NCBI GenBank assembly: GCA_030682375.1
Contig: JAUXOL010000007.1
Span: forward strand, 1-56,696
DNA length: 56,696 nucleotides
Direction: 5' to 3'
Source of the DNA: Gallionella sp.
GTDB lineage: Bacteria; Pseudomonadota; Gammaproteobacteria; Burkholderiales; Gallionellaceae
Shown here: piece after piece, positions 27,072-38,300 of the stretch
How positions within the stretch are numbered: position 1 is the first letter of the stretch
How the letters are laid out: each line of letters starts with the position of its first letter
Program-made: the position numbers and the translations under genes
Notes under the pieces: generated by a model
The model's input: only the letters and a program-made list of their open reading frames with translations
Database searches by the model: none
Told to the model about the DNA's origin: nothing

Positions 27072-28388
27072 CTAGAAATTCACCCCGAAGAACGCTTCGA
27101 GTCTGGCGATGACGAAATCGAGCATTTCCTTGTTCAGGCCGGGGTACACGCCTATCCAGAAGGTGTCGTTCATCACGATGTCGGTATTGGTCAGCTCTCC
27201 GGCGATGCGGAAGTTGCGGCCCTTCATGTAGGGCTGGCGCGTCAGGTTGCCGGCGAACAGCAGTCGAGTACCTATCTTGTGCTGGTCGAGGTATTGCAGC
27301 AGATCCACGCGATTGATGCCTGCGTTCGCCTTGATGGTGATCGGGAAACCGAACCAGGAAGGGTCGCTGTTCGGCGTCGCTTCCGGCAGCAGCAAGAACT
27401 CTTCGCAACTCTTCAAGCCGGCCTTCAGGTAAGCGAAGTTCGCCTTGCGCGCGGCGATGAATTCTTCCACGCGATCCATCTGCGCCAAGGCGCAGGCAGC
27501 CTGCATGTCGGATATCTTGAGGTTGTAGCCCAAGTGAGAATAGGTGTACTTGTGGTCGTAGCCATAGGGCAGATCGCCCAGCTTCTGGCAGAAACGCTTG
27601 CCGCAGGTGTTGTCTTTGCCGGGCTGGCAATAGCAATCGCGGCCCCAGTCGCGGAACGATTCGACGATCTGATGCAGCTGATCGTCGTTGGTGAACACCG
27701 CGCCGCCCTCGCCCATGGTGATGTGGTGCGCAGGATAGAAACTCAGCGTGCCGATGTCGCCAAAGGTGCCGACCAGCTTACCGTTGTAGGTGGAGCCGAG
27801 CGCGTCGCAGCAGTCCTCGATCAGCCAGAGGTTATGCTTCTTCGCCAGCGCGACAATGGCATCGAGATCGTAGGGATTGCCCAGCGTATGCGCCAGCATG
27901 ATGGCCTTGGTCTTCGGGCCGATCGCCGCCTCGATCTTCGTCGGGTCGATATTGTAGGTGCCTAGCTGCACATCGACGAACACCGGCACCGCGCCGAATT
28001 GCAGGATGGGGTTCACCGTGGTCGGGAATCCGGCCGCCACCGAGATGACTTCGTCACCCGGCTGGATCGCGCGTTCGCCGAGCTTATGCGAAGTCAGTGC
28101 GGAGAACGCCAGCAAATTGGCCGAAGAACCGGAGTTGGTAGTGAGCGCGTGCTTCACGCTCAGGAAGTCGCACAGGCGTTGCTCGAATGCGTCGTTGAAA
28201 CGCCCCGTGGTCAGCCAGCCGTCGAGCGAGGCTTCCACCATGTTCTGCAATTCTTTCGCCCCGATCACCTTGCCGGACGGGGGCACGGCATGCTTGCCCG
28301 CTTCGAATGGGGATGGCGCATAAGCCAGGTCGGCATATTGCTGGACGAGCTCGGCGATCTGGGCGCGGAGTTGTTCCTTGGTACTCAT
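27072..28388 (-). CDS. rfbH: CDP-4-dehydro-6-deoxyglucose 3-dehydrase (E1, RfbH)
   Basis: 438 residues from the ATG at 28388, overlapping the rfbG stop by 4 bases; the frame is open further upstream, but this start fits the family. PLP fold with [20 protein letters not shown] and [11 protein letters not shown]. In [14 protein letters not shown] a His replaces the usual PLP-binding Lys, the hallmark of E1-type C3-dehydratases. The Cys-rich insert ([17 protein letters not shown]) matches the 2Fe-2S site of E1. It removes the C3 hydroxyl to make 3,6-dideoxy sugars. The E3 reductase partner is not in the window. Confidence 0.94.
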   Translation of the reverse strand: MSTKEQLRAQIAELVQQYADLAYAPSPFEAGKHAVPPSGKVIGAKELQNMVEASLDGWLTTGRFNDAFEQRLCDFLSVKHALTTNSGSSANLLAFSALTSHKLGERAIQPGDEVISVAAGFPTTVNPILQFGAVPVFVDVQLGTYNIDPTKIEAAIGPKTKAIMLAHTLGNPYDLDAIVALAKKHNLWLIEDCCDALGSTYNGKLVGTFGDIGTLSFYPAHHITMGEGGAVFTNDDQLHQIVESFRDWGRDCYCQPGKDNTCGKRFCQKLGDLPYGYDHKYTYSHLGYNLKISDMQAACALAQMDRVEEFIAARKANFAYLKAGLKSCEEFLLLPEATPNSDPSWFGFPITIKANAGINRVDLLQYLDQHKIGTRLLFAGNLTRQPYMKGRNFRIAGELTNTDIVMNDTFWIGVYPGLNKEMLDFVIARLEAFFGVNF

Positions 28389-29461
28389 ATTCTCTTCCAC
28401 TGTGCGTATTGTTCGATCTGTTTCAGGGTAAGACTGCGCATTTCTTCTTTCGCTAACCATGCGCGCTGCCAGGCCACGATCATCTCCAGCGTGTGTGCCA
28501 GCTCCCAGCGCGGCTGCCAGTCCAGGCGCATCTTCGCCTTGGAGCAATCCAGCTTGAGGTAATGCGCCTCGTGCGGATGCTCGCCCTCGTCGAGCCGCCA
28601 GCTTGCGCCCTCGCCCCATTGTTGCGTGAGGCGCTCGACTATCCATTGCACCGGCTTGGCATCCTCGTCGTTAGGACCGAAGTTCCACCCTTCGGCATGG
28701 CTCACGCCCTGCTCGTAAAGTTTCTGCGCCAGCGACAGATAGCCGGAGAGCGGCTCCAGCACATGCTGCCAGGGACGGATCGCATGCGGGCTGCGTATCA
28801 CCACCGGACGGTTCTCGGCTATCGCACGCAGGATGTCCGGTATCAGGCGGTCTTCCGCCCAGTCACCGCCGCCGATGACGTTACCGGCGCGCGCCGAAGC
28901 GAGCGCCACGCGATGCTCGGCATATTTCGCCGGACTGAAGAAAGAATTGCGATAGGCTCCGGTCACCAGTTCGGCGCAGCCCTTGCTGTTGCTATAGGGA
29001 TCGAAACCGCCCATGGCCTCATTCTCGCGGTAACCCCACACCCATTCCTTGTTGTCGTAGCACTTGTCGCTGGTGACGTTGACCACCGCGCGCACCGATG
29101 GCGTCTGGCGCACCGCTTCCAGCAGATGCACCGTGCCCATCACGTTGGTGGAATAGGTCTCGACCGGATTCACATACGAGTAGCGCACCAGCGGCTGCGC
29201 CGCCATGTGGATGACGATGTCGGGAGCGGCATCGCACATCGCCTTGCCCAGCGCGACGCCGTCGCGGATGTCGCCTATGATGGAAGCCATGCCCGTCGCC
29301 ACGCTGGCGACCTCGAACAGGCTGGGATTGGTCGGCGGTTGCAATGCGTAACCGGTCACCTCGGCGCCCAGCTGTTGCAACCACAGGCTGAGCCAGCTTC
29401 CCTTGAAGCCGGTGTGTCCGGTCAGGAAGACTTTCTTCCCACGCCAGAACGAGCCCGTCAT
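28385..29461 (-). CDS. rfbG: CDP-glucose 4,6-dehydratase
   Basis: 358 residues from the ATG at 29461, overlapping the rfbF stop by 4 bases. SDR motif [17 protein letters not shown]; active site [10 protein letters not shown] and [11 protein letters not shown]; substrate segment [20 protein letters not shown]. These are characteristic of RfbG rather than RmlB. It converts CDP-glucose to CDP-4-keto-6-deoxyglucose, the substrate of the next gene, rfbH. Confidence 0.95.
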   Translation of the reverse strand: MTGSFWRGKKVFLTGHTGFKGSWLSLWLQQLGAEVTGYALQPPTNPSLFEVASVATGMASIIGDIRDGVALGKAMCDAAPDIVIHMAAQPLVRYSYVNPVETYSTNVMGTVHLLEAVRQTPSVRAVVNVTSDKCYDNKEWVWGYRENEAMGGFDPYSNSKGCAELVTGAYRNSFFSPAKYAEHRVALASARAGNVIGGGDWAEDRLIPDILRAIAENRPVVIRSPHAIRPWQHVLEPLSGYLSLAQKLYEQGVSHAEGWNFGPNDEDAKPVQWIVERLTQQWGEGASWRLDEGEHPHEAHYLKLDCSKAKMRLDWQPRWELAHTLEMIVAWQRAWLAKEEMRSLTLKQIEQYAQWKRI

Positions 29462-30231
29462 GCCCATATCTTCCATGGCGCCTTGCCGGATTGCCATAAC
29501 TCTTCCAGATTGTTCTTGTCGCGCAGGGTATCCATCGGCTGCCAGAACCCATTGTGGTGGAACGCGGCAAGTTCGCCCTCTTCGGCCAGCCGCTCCAGCG
29601 GCTCGCGCTCCCAGATCGTCTCGTCCGCATGGATATAGCCCAGAACCTCGGGAGACAACACGAAGAAGCCCCCATTGATCATCGCGTCATCACCCCTTGG
29701 TTTTTCACGGAAGCTGTTGACCTTGTTGCCGACCATATCCAAGGCACCGAAGCGGCCTGGCGGTATGGTTGCCGTCAGTGTGGCCTTGACCTTTTTTGCC
29801 TTGTGGAAGGCGATCAGTTCGGTGATGTTCACGTCGCCGACGCCGTCTCCATAGGTGAAGCAGAATGCCTCTTCATCCTTGACGTAGTCCGCTACGCGCC
29901 TGAGGCGGCCGCCGGTCATGGTGTCTTCGCCGGTATCCACCAGCGTCACCCGCCAGGGTTCGGCGTGGCGATGGTGGACTTCCATCGCGTTGCGCTCCAT
30001 GTCTATGGTCACATCCGACATGTGCAGAAAATAGTTGGCGAAATATTCCTTGATGACATAACCCTTGTAGCCACAGCAGATAATGAAATCGTTCACGCCA
30101 TGCGCGGAATAGATTTTCATGATGTGCCAGAGTATGGGCTTGCCGCCAATCTCGACCATCGGTTTTGGACGAGTCGAGGTTTCCTCGCTGATCCGCGATC
30201 CCAGCCCACCTGCAAGAATGACTGCCTTCAT
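29458..30231 (-). CDS. rfbF: glucose-1-phosphate cytidylyltransferase
   Basis: 257 residues. The nucleotidyltransferase motif is at the N-terminus ([20 protein letters not shown]), followed by [30 protein letters not shown] and [13 protein letters not shown], all typical of RfbF. It forms CDP-glucose from CTP and glucose-1-phosphate and starts the four- to five-gene coupled CDP-sugar operon. Confidence 0.96.
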   Translation of the reverse strand: MKAVILAGGLGSRISEETSTRPKPMVEIGGKPILWHIMKIYSAHGVNDFIICCGYKGYVIKEYFANYFLHMSDVTIDMERNAMEVHHRHAEPWRVTLVDTGEDTMTGGRLRRVADYVKDEEAFCFTYGDGVGDVNITELIAFHKAKKVKATLTATIPPGRFGALDMVGNKVNSFREKPRGDDAMINGGFFVLSPEVLGYIHADETIWEREPLERLAEEGELAAFHHNGFWQPMDTLRDKNNLEELWQSGKAPWKIWA

Positions 30232-30334
30232 GTAGAACCTATCAATGAGTTAGCCCAAAGAGCAACTGACCGATTATCGCATCCATTCCGGATAGACGGT
30301 CGGAGCGAAAGAGGCTGATGGCCGGCAACACCGT

Positions 30335-32227
30335 CTAAATTTTGCCGCCCTTGTTTCCGCTCAGCTCATCCAACTGGTTGCCCAACCCAGCCTGGCGCGA
30401 CATGGCAATATATGTCGCTTCCAGGTTGCGACAGAATTCTCGCGTATCGAACAACGGACTCTGAGCCTTGTTGGCAACGAGCCGCGCTCTGACCTCTTGC
30501 AGCGCGTCCTGATCCAAGGCGAGTTGCAAGGCCTTGGCCTCATATTCCTGAAGGCTATGAGTGATCATTTCAGACATGCCGACCGCATGCAACAGACTAC
30601 CCGCCACTCTCGAAGGGAAAGCTTCTCCCATGTAAGTCAGAACCGGCAATCCCGCCATCAGCGCATCCGCTGTCGTCGTGTGTCCATTATAGGGATGGGT
30701 ATCCAGAAACAGACCAGCCTGACGGTAACGCGCCAGATGATCCTCGACCCGCGGCACGCGCTGGGCGAAAATCAGGCGGTTCGCGGCAACCCCACGCGAC
30801 TCGGCTTCCCTGCACAGGTTACGCTGCGATATCTCGTTCCGGGAGACCAGCCACAACACGCTGCCCGGAACCTGCGTCAACAAGCGCATCCACACATCGA
30901 ACAGCGGCGGGTTGATCTTGTAGTCATGGCAGAAGGCGCAGAACACGAATCCTTCCTCGGGCAATCCGCATTCGGCGCGCGTGGGCGTATTCTCGGATAT
31001 CTGCACGCTCGCATCCGTCGGCAGGTAGGTATCCGGGAGATATACGACCTTCTCCGAGTAATACTGCATCTGCTCGGCAGAAACCAGGAAAGGATCTGCC
31101 AGGATGTAATCGTAATATTCGACACCCATCGTTCCCGGGTATCCCAGATAATTCACCTGCACAGGCGCGGGCCGGAACGAAAGGACATCCGTGCGGGTAT
31201 CCGAGGTATAGCCGCCCAGATCGACCAAAACATCGACCTCCATGTCGCGCAACATCTGCGCGATCTGCAGCGAACCCATCTCGCGCACGTCGATGAAGCG
31301 GTCGAACGCATTCAGCATGCGCGCCCGCAAGCGGCTGCCGTCGTCGATCCCCAAGGAGATCGCGATGGTCTCGAACCGGGACTTGTCATGGTGCTCGAAT
31401 ATCCCCGCCGTCAGGTGGCCCACCGGATGCTCGCGCAGATCGGGAGAGATATAGGCCAGGCGGATCTTGTCGTGCCGGTAGCGCTCTCCATTCCACAGCT
31501 TGGTCGCACTCGGCGGACAGTAGTGGCTGGAGAACAATCGGGCCGCCTGATAATGGTCGCTCGCGGAATCCGACATCGCCATCAGCGCGAGGGTCTTGCA
31601 TGTGCGCTTCCCTGCCCTGATGCCGGCAATGATGCGCTGCGATGCCCCGGCGAAATCGGTCCAATCGCAAATATGCAGCCGCTCGTAGGCCAGCAATCCC
31701 GGCCCGTAATCGTAATCCGGGTTGAGCGCCAGGAGACGAGCGAACATGCCGATCGCCGACTCGCTCTGCTTGAACTCGGTCAGCAGTATCCCGCTGTTGG
31801 CCAACGCCGTCTGATGATTGGGATCGATCGCCAGCACACGCTGGAAACGCTCCAGCGAATCCTTGTGGCGCATCATGTTGCGCAGCAAGACTCCGCTATT
31901 AGTCAGCACTTCCAGATAATCCGGCTTTACCTGCAAGGCCGTATCGTAACTCTGCAATGCGGCCTGCTTATCGCCCAGCGCCTGCTGCACGGCCCCATGG
32001 ATGAACCACAGCGGCGCGAAGGACGGATTGGCCTGGACGCCGCGCGAAGTCAAAGGCAGTGCATCCGAATGACGCCCCGCATTCAGGAATATCAGCGCCA
32101 AGGAATACAAGGCGACCCCATTGTTAGGATCGATGCGCAGAATATCGACGAAGAGTTTATGAGCCTTTCCCACCTCGCCCTTGTTCTGGCACTCAAGGGC
32201 TTCAGCCAGCTTTTTATTCAGATTCAT
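30335..32227 (-). CDS. TPR-containing O-GlcNAc-transferase-like protein (GT41, SPINDLY type)
   Basis: 630 residues from the ATG at 32227 (an in-frame ATG at 32251 is possible). The N-terminus (about 5-185) holds TPR repeats (NPSFAPLWFIHGAVQQALGDKQAALQSYD, IDPNHQTALANSGILL). The rest is the catalytic region: RLAYISPDLREHPVGHLTAGIFEHHD, VDLGGYTSDTRTDVLSFRPAPVQVNYLGYPGTMG, and FLDTHPYNGHTTTADALMAGLPVLTYMGEAFPSRV. These match bacterial OGT-like GT41 proteins that glycosylate proteins in the cytoplasm. It is the first gene after the giant Thr-rich repeat protein, on the same strand. Confidence 0.9.
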   Translation of the reverse strand: MNLNKKLAEALECQNKGEVGKAHKLFVDILRIDPNNGVALYSLALIFLNAGRHSDALPLTSRGVQANPSFAPLWFIHGAVQQALGDKQAALQSYDTALQVKPDYLEVLTNSGVLLRNMMRHKDSLERFQRVLAIDPNHQTALANSGILLTEFKQSESAIGMFARLLALNPDYDYGPGLLAYERLHICDWTDFAGASQRIIAGIRAGKRTCKTLALMAMSDSASDHYQAARLFSSHYCPPSATKLWNGERYRHDKIRLAYISPDLREHPVGHLTAGIFEHHDKSRFETIAISLGIDDGSRLRARMLNAFDRFIDVREMGSLQIAQMLRDMEVDVLVDLGGYTSDTRTDVLSFRPAPVQVNYLGYPGTMGVEYYDYILADPFLVSAEQMQYYSEKVVYLPDTYLPTDASVQISENTPTRAECGLPEEGFVFCAFCHDYKINPPLFDVWMRLLTQVPGSVLWLVSRNEISQRNLCREAESRGVAANRLIFAQRVPRVEDHLARYRQAGLFLDTHPYNGHTTTADALMAGLPVLTYMGEAFPSRVAGSLLHAVGMSEMITHSLQEYEAKALQLALDQDALQEVRARLVANKAQSPLFDTREFCRNLEATYIAMSRQAGLGNQLDELSGNKGGKI

Positions 32228-32329
32228 TGGAGTCCGTGTCGATCCGAACATTCATGACCGCAACACGCAATCAGTCGAATCGGACTGGCTTGCTGCGTCA
32301 TCTCTTAATCATGGTTAGGATAAAACAAT

Positions 32330-32358
32330 CGGGCGACAGCATGCAACACTGTCGCCCG
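32330..32358 (-). terminator. rho-independent terminator after the giant repeat gene
   Basis: CGGGCGACAG and CTGTCGCCCG form a 10-bp stem with a 9-base loop. On the minus strand it is followed by ATTGTTTTATCC. It lies 18 bp past the giant gene's stop and should separate much of its transcription from the glycosylation genes. Confidence 0.85.
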
Positions 32359-32375
32359 ACCATTATCACCCCACT

Positions 32376-35300
32376 CTACGAACCGGTTGAGCCCAGCCAG
32401 CCATTACCGGAGGTCTGCTGTACCGCACCACCCAGCAAGGTGTTGTCGTTCACGCCCGGCACCTTCACTGTCGCGGACATCAACGTTCCGGCACCGGCCG
32501 TCGCGGCGAACTGATCCAGCGCTCCGGCAAGCGTACCGGCACTGACTGCCAGCGAGCTCGTCTGCATCGCAGGTGTGCCCGGCTCGACCTTGAACCAGAC
32601 GTCGGCCATGGTCTGCGTCGCACCATCGACCGTCGTGAAGCTGGAGACCAGCCCCACCCAGTTGCCGTTGTTGTTCAACGACGTCGCCTGGGCGTTCAGA
32701 TCGAGGGAAGCGATACCCAACTCCTCCAGCGACTTCAGCTCGGCCGCCTGGCTGACGCCATCGGAGTTCGCATCCGTCCACACGCTCAGGCTGGAGTAGG
32801 CTTCATCGGCGTTGTTGATTGAGCCATCGCCGTTGCTGTCGAGCGCCGCCAGTGCCTGATAGCCATCCTGCGCCTTCTGGCCGTCGGCCAACACGGTCGC
32901 TTCGCCGAACAGTTCGGCACCGCTGCCGATCACGCCGTCGCCGTTGACGTCCCGAACCAGCAGACCGTCTGTCGGTGCAGCCCAGCCGGTGCTCACCTTC
33001 TCGCCGGTAGCGAGCAGATCGAACTGGACGCCATCCGACACACTCAATGTGCTGATGCCATCGCCGTTCATATCCAGGACCAGCGGGGTGTAGAAGCCGC
33101 CGCTCAGCGTATACATCGCTGCGAGTTGCGCAGTCTGATCCACGGATAGCTTCGCTTCGTCCAGTGCCATGATCTGGAGCTGGCTCATCACGTTCAACTG
33201 GGTCGATGTGAACGCCTGAACCTGCGCTGCAACCAAGACCGCCAGGTCCGTCGTTGCCAGCGAGGTTGCGACAAGGTTGCTCAACCCGGCTATCTGCGCC
33301 GTCGTCATCGCCGCCACCTGAGCCGTACTCAACACGGAGAGGTCGCCATAGTTCAGCGTATTCAGATATGACGTCGACAAGCCCTCTATCTGGGAAGTCG
33401 TCAGGCTCGAGACTTGGAGCGTATCCAGATAACGTAGCTGAGTCGTAGACAGCGCGGCGATCTGGGCGTCGCTCATCGCGACCAGATCCCTGGTTTCGAT
33501 AGCCTGGACTTGCAGCACCGTCATCGCCCCGATATTCGCGTTCGACAGGTTGGCAACCTGATCGGTCGACAGCCCCTGAATCTGAACGTCGGTCAACTTG
33601 GTGAACTGTGTCGTAGTCAGTCCATTCAGCTGCGTCGTGCTCATCACCGCCAGATCTGCGACTTGGATACTGGACAACTGCGAATTGGTCAACGCCTGCA
33701 ACTGAACCGAAGTCAGGGCGGTAGCCTGCAGCGTGTTCAGGGCCACGATCTGATCCACGAACAGGGTCGGAATCTGATATGTCGTCAGCGCCGCGATCTG
33801 AGTGGTCAACATGGCCGGTATCTGGCTCGTCGTCAGGTACTTGACCTGATTGGTGGTCAGGGCCGTGATCTGGCTGACCTTCATTTCGACCAGATCTGCC
33901 GTTTCTATCGCCATCAATTGGACCACGCCCATGCTGGACACCTGAGCGTTCGTCAAGGCCGATATCTGGTCGGTGTTAAGCGACTGGATCTGTGCTTCGC
34001 TCAGTTTGACGAATTGCGCTGTCGTCAGTGCGCTTACCTGATCGGTGCTCATCAAGGTCAGGTCGCGGGTCTCGAGGAACATCACCTGCGTCGGGGTAAG
34101 CGCCGCGACTTGGGTGGACTTCATCGCGACAACCTGCGCCGTCGTCAGCCCGGAAACATGATCGACGGTCAGCGTTGCTACCTGCGCATTCGTCAACGCC
34201 TGTATCTGCGTAGTCAGCAGGCTCGCCACCTGCGTCGAAGTCATGTACGGAATCTGAGTGACCGTCAACGCCGCAATCTGAACGGTATTCATCGCAACCA
34301 GATCCTGAGTTTCCAGCGCCATCACCTGGATTGCGCCCAGCATTTGAAGCTGTTCGGTCTTCAGGCTCGGCATCTGCAGCGCCGTCAAGGCCTTGACCTG
34401 ATCAGGAGTCAGACTGCTCACCTGATACGTGGTCAATGCAACGATTTGTGCTGTCGTCATGACCGCTATATCGTTGGTCTCGATATAGGTGATCTGGCTC
34501 TGGCTGAGATTCGGTATTTGAACCGTCGTCAGCGCCCTCACCTGCGTCGAAGTCAAGCCTGCCAGTTGCTCAGGATTCAGTTTCTGCAACTGGGCTGCGG
34601 TCAGCACCTCCACCTGCGAAATAGTCAACGCTGCCAGCTGCACGGAACTCATGTTGCTGATCTGGCTGGTCGTCAGCGAAACGATCTGGGCGGTATCCAT
34701 CACAACCAGATCCCTGGTCTCGAGCGCCGCCGCCTGCCAAGCCGTCATCGCACCTATCTGGGTAGTCGACAAGGTCATCGTCTGGGCAATGGTCAACGCC
34801 TCTATCTGGAGCGTGGTGAGCTTCTCGACTTGCGCGGTAGACAACACAGCCACATGCTCCACGGTCAGCTGCTGGAACTGATCGGTCGTCAGCGCCATGA
34901 CCTGGGTGTCTTTCAGACCCTTGATCTGACTGGTCGTCAGGTTCTTGATCTGGTTGGTCGTCAGCGACTGCAGCTGGACATCGATCAACGCCGCCAAATC
35001 GCGAGTCTCGATCACTGGCACTTGCTGGATCGTCAGTGTAGGCAACTGCACCGAGGTCAAGCTGGCGAACTGCTTCGTGGTCAACGCCTGAACCTGGGCA
35101 TCCGAAAGCTGAGACACCTGTGTCGTCGTCAATGCCGCGATCGCAGCCGTACTCAACGCAGCCAGATCGTTGGTTTCCATGGAGATCATCTGGGCGAAGG
35201 TCAGCTGCTTCACCTGATTTCCGGACAACACCTCCGCTTGCTGCGTCGTCAGCGCTGCCAGTTGATCAGGCAACAGCTGAACGATCTGGGCCGTAGTCAG

Positions 35301-38300
35301 GACCGCCACTTGCGTGCTGGTCAGGCTCGAGAACTGCGCCGTATTCAACATGCGAACTCGTGCCGGTGCCATGGCGACAATCTGGGCCGTACTGAATACC
35401 GCCAGATCTGTCGTTTCCAACCCGAAGACCTGAGGAGACGTCAGGCTGCCGATCTGGCTGGTGGTCAGCGCTGCGGCCTGCACCGTGGTCAGCGCTGCTA
35501 TCTGTGTGTCCAGCAGCTTGGTGAATTGGGTGGTGGTCAACGCCGTCACCTGCGCGGTCGTCATCACCGCCAGATCACGCGTTTCCAGCGCATATATCTG
35601 TGTCGCCGTCAGCATCTTGACCTGATCCGTCGTCAACACCTGCGCCTGCTTGGTCGATAGTCCGGCAATCGCATCGAACGACAACACCTCGATCTGATCG
35701 GTGGACATCGCAACAACCTGAGCCGTCGTCAAACCGCCGAGCTGAACGCTGCTCAGATTGCGAACCTGATCCGTCGTCAGCACATTGATTTGCGCCGTTG
35801 TCATCGCAGACAACTGAGCGGTCGTAAGCGCCGGCGTCTGCACATAAACCGACAGACTCGTGATCTGGCCGTTGGTCAAAGCCACTGCCTGCGAGGTCGT
35901 CAATGCCGATATCTGATAATCCTGCAGGTTGCTTATCTGATCCGTCGTCATCGCCACGATCTGTGCCGTCGTCATGGCAGCCAGATCGGTGGTTTCCATC
36001 GCCCACAACTGCAGCCTGGTCAGACTCGTCACCTGCTCCGTGTTCAACACCGCGACCTGCGCGGTTGTCAATGCCGCAATCTGTGGATCCGTGAGCCCGC
36101 TCACCTGATTGGTCGTCATTGCTGCAATCTGGGCGGTCGTGAATGCTGCCGTTTGCACGGTAGTCATGTTCGTCACTTGCGCCGTCGTCATTGCAGCGAC
36201 CTGGGCCGTGGTCAGCGCCTCGACGTAGGTCGTAGCCAACCGGGCCAACTGGGCTCCCGTCAACGCAGCGATCTGCGTCTCGGTCAGTGCGGCGATCTGG
36301 GCCGTGCTAAGCGGAGCCACGACCACCGCAGTGTTCTGAGGAGCGAACTGAGAGGTCGTCAATGCAACCAGTTGAGCCGTGGTAAGCGCGGCTACCTGAG
36401 TAGTCTGCAGACTGGAGACCTGCGTCGTGGACAGGATAGCGACCTGATTCGCCGTCAAAGCCCGGACTTGTGTGGTGCTCATCGCGACCAGATCGGTTGT
36501 CTCGAGCTGTCCGAGTTGCGTTGCCGTCAACAGTGCGATTTGCGCGGTCGTCAATGCACCGGCCTGCACCGTAGACAGAATCTGCACCTGCGCCGTCGTC
36601 AACGTCGTGATCTGAACCGTCGTCAGCGCCGCAATCTGGGCCGTCGTCATTTCTACCAGATCTGTCGTTTCGAGATTGGCTATCTGCATGGTGGTCATGC
36701 CAGCAACTTGCGTCGGAGTCAACGCGGCGGCCTGCGCCGTGTTCAAGCCGGCCACTTGCACCGTGGTCAGGTTCGACAACTGATTCGTCGTCATGGTTAC
36801 AAGCTGGGACGTCTTGAGGCTCTCAACCTGATTCACGCTCAGGAACGATACCTGAGTCGATGTCAGCGCGCCGATCTGCGCCGTACTCATCGCGACCAGA
36901 TCGGTCGTCTCGAGCTGACCAAGTTGCGTCGTCGTCAACTGGGCGATTTGTCCGTTCGTCAATGCCGCAGCCTGACTTGTAATCAGAGCCTTCACTTGCG
37001 CCGTCGTCAGCGCCGTAATCTGATTTGTCGTTATTGCCGCGACCTGGGCCGTCGTCATCACGACCAGATCGGTCGTCTCAAGACTGGAGAGTTGCGTAGT
37101 GGTAAAGCCCGCAACCTGTGCCGCAGTCAACGCCGCCGCCTGCGCCGTAGTCAATCCCTGCACTTGCGACACCGTCAAGCTAGACACCTGATTCGTCGTC
37201 ATGGCTGCGACCTGGGACGTCTTCATCACCAGCAGACCCGCTGCACCCAAGACCTGCAATTGATCGGTACTCAACCCCACCACTTGCTTGGTCGTCAGAC
37301 TGACCACCTGAGTAGTCGTCAGGGCATCGATCTGATCGGTAGTCAGCGCACCGATATGGCTGGTCGACAACTGTGCCAACTGGGTCGATCTCAGAGCGGC
37401 GACTTGAGTCGTAGTCAGAGCGACAAGTTGCGCGGTGCTTAGCGGCGAGGCCGTCGAAGCCGTATTCAACTGTGTGAACTGCGTCGTCGCCAGTGCCACC
37501 AACTGTGCAGTATCCAGCACAACGACTTGAGCCGTCGTCATGCCCGCCACCTGCGAGGTAGTCAACGCTGCAATCTGTTTAACCGTCAATCCCGCAATCT
37601 GAGAGGTAGTCAGCGCACCAAACTGGGTAGAGGTGAGCGCAGCTACTTGGCCGGTCTTCAGGACGATCAGATCCGTCGTTTCCAGCGCAGCGACCTGGGT
37701 CGTCAACAATGCGGACATCTGGGCTGTCGTCAGGCTCAAGACCTGAACCTGAGACAAGGCCTCGACTTGAGCCGTGGTCAGCGAGGTCAGTTGCGGCGTT
37801 GTCAGCGCAGCGATCTGGGTCGCCTTCATGACATTCAGATCAGCGGTATCGATCGCGGCGATCTGCGTGGTGGAAAGCGCCCCGACCTGATCGGTTTTCA
37901 TGATCTGTAGCTGCGTAGAAGTCAATGCGATGACCTGACTTGTCGAGAGCGACTTGATCTGATCCGTTGTCAGGGACATCATCTGAGCGACAGTCAGCGC
38001 CGCCACATCGGTGGTCTCCATCGCTGCGATCTGAGTAGTTGTCAGTGCAACGATTTGCGTCGTCTTCAATGACGGAACTTGCGCAGTGGTCAACGCTGCC
38101 ATCATCGTAGAACTGAACACATTGAGCTGAGAGGTCGTCAGGTAGGGCACCTGAGCCGCCGTCATCCCACCGATTTGCGCCGTATTCAAGATGGCGATCT
38201 GATCCGTCGTCAGCGCCGCGATCCTGCTGGCCGAGATGGCCGCGATCTGCGCACTCGACAGGGCGCCGATTTGGGCCGGAGTGAGGCCTAAGCTCAATTG

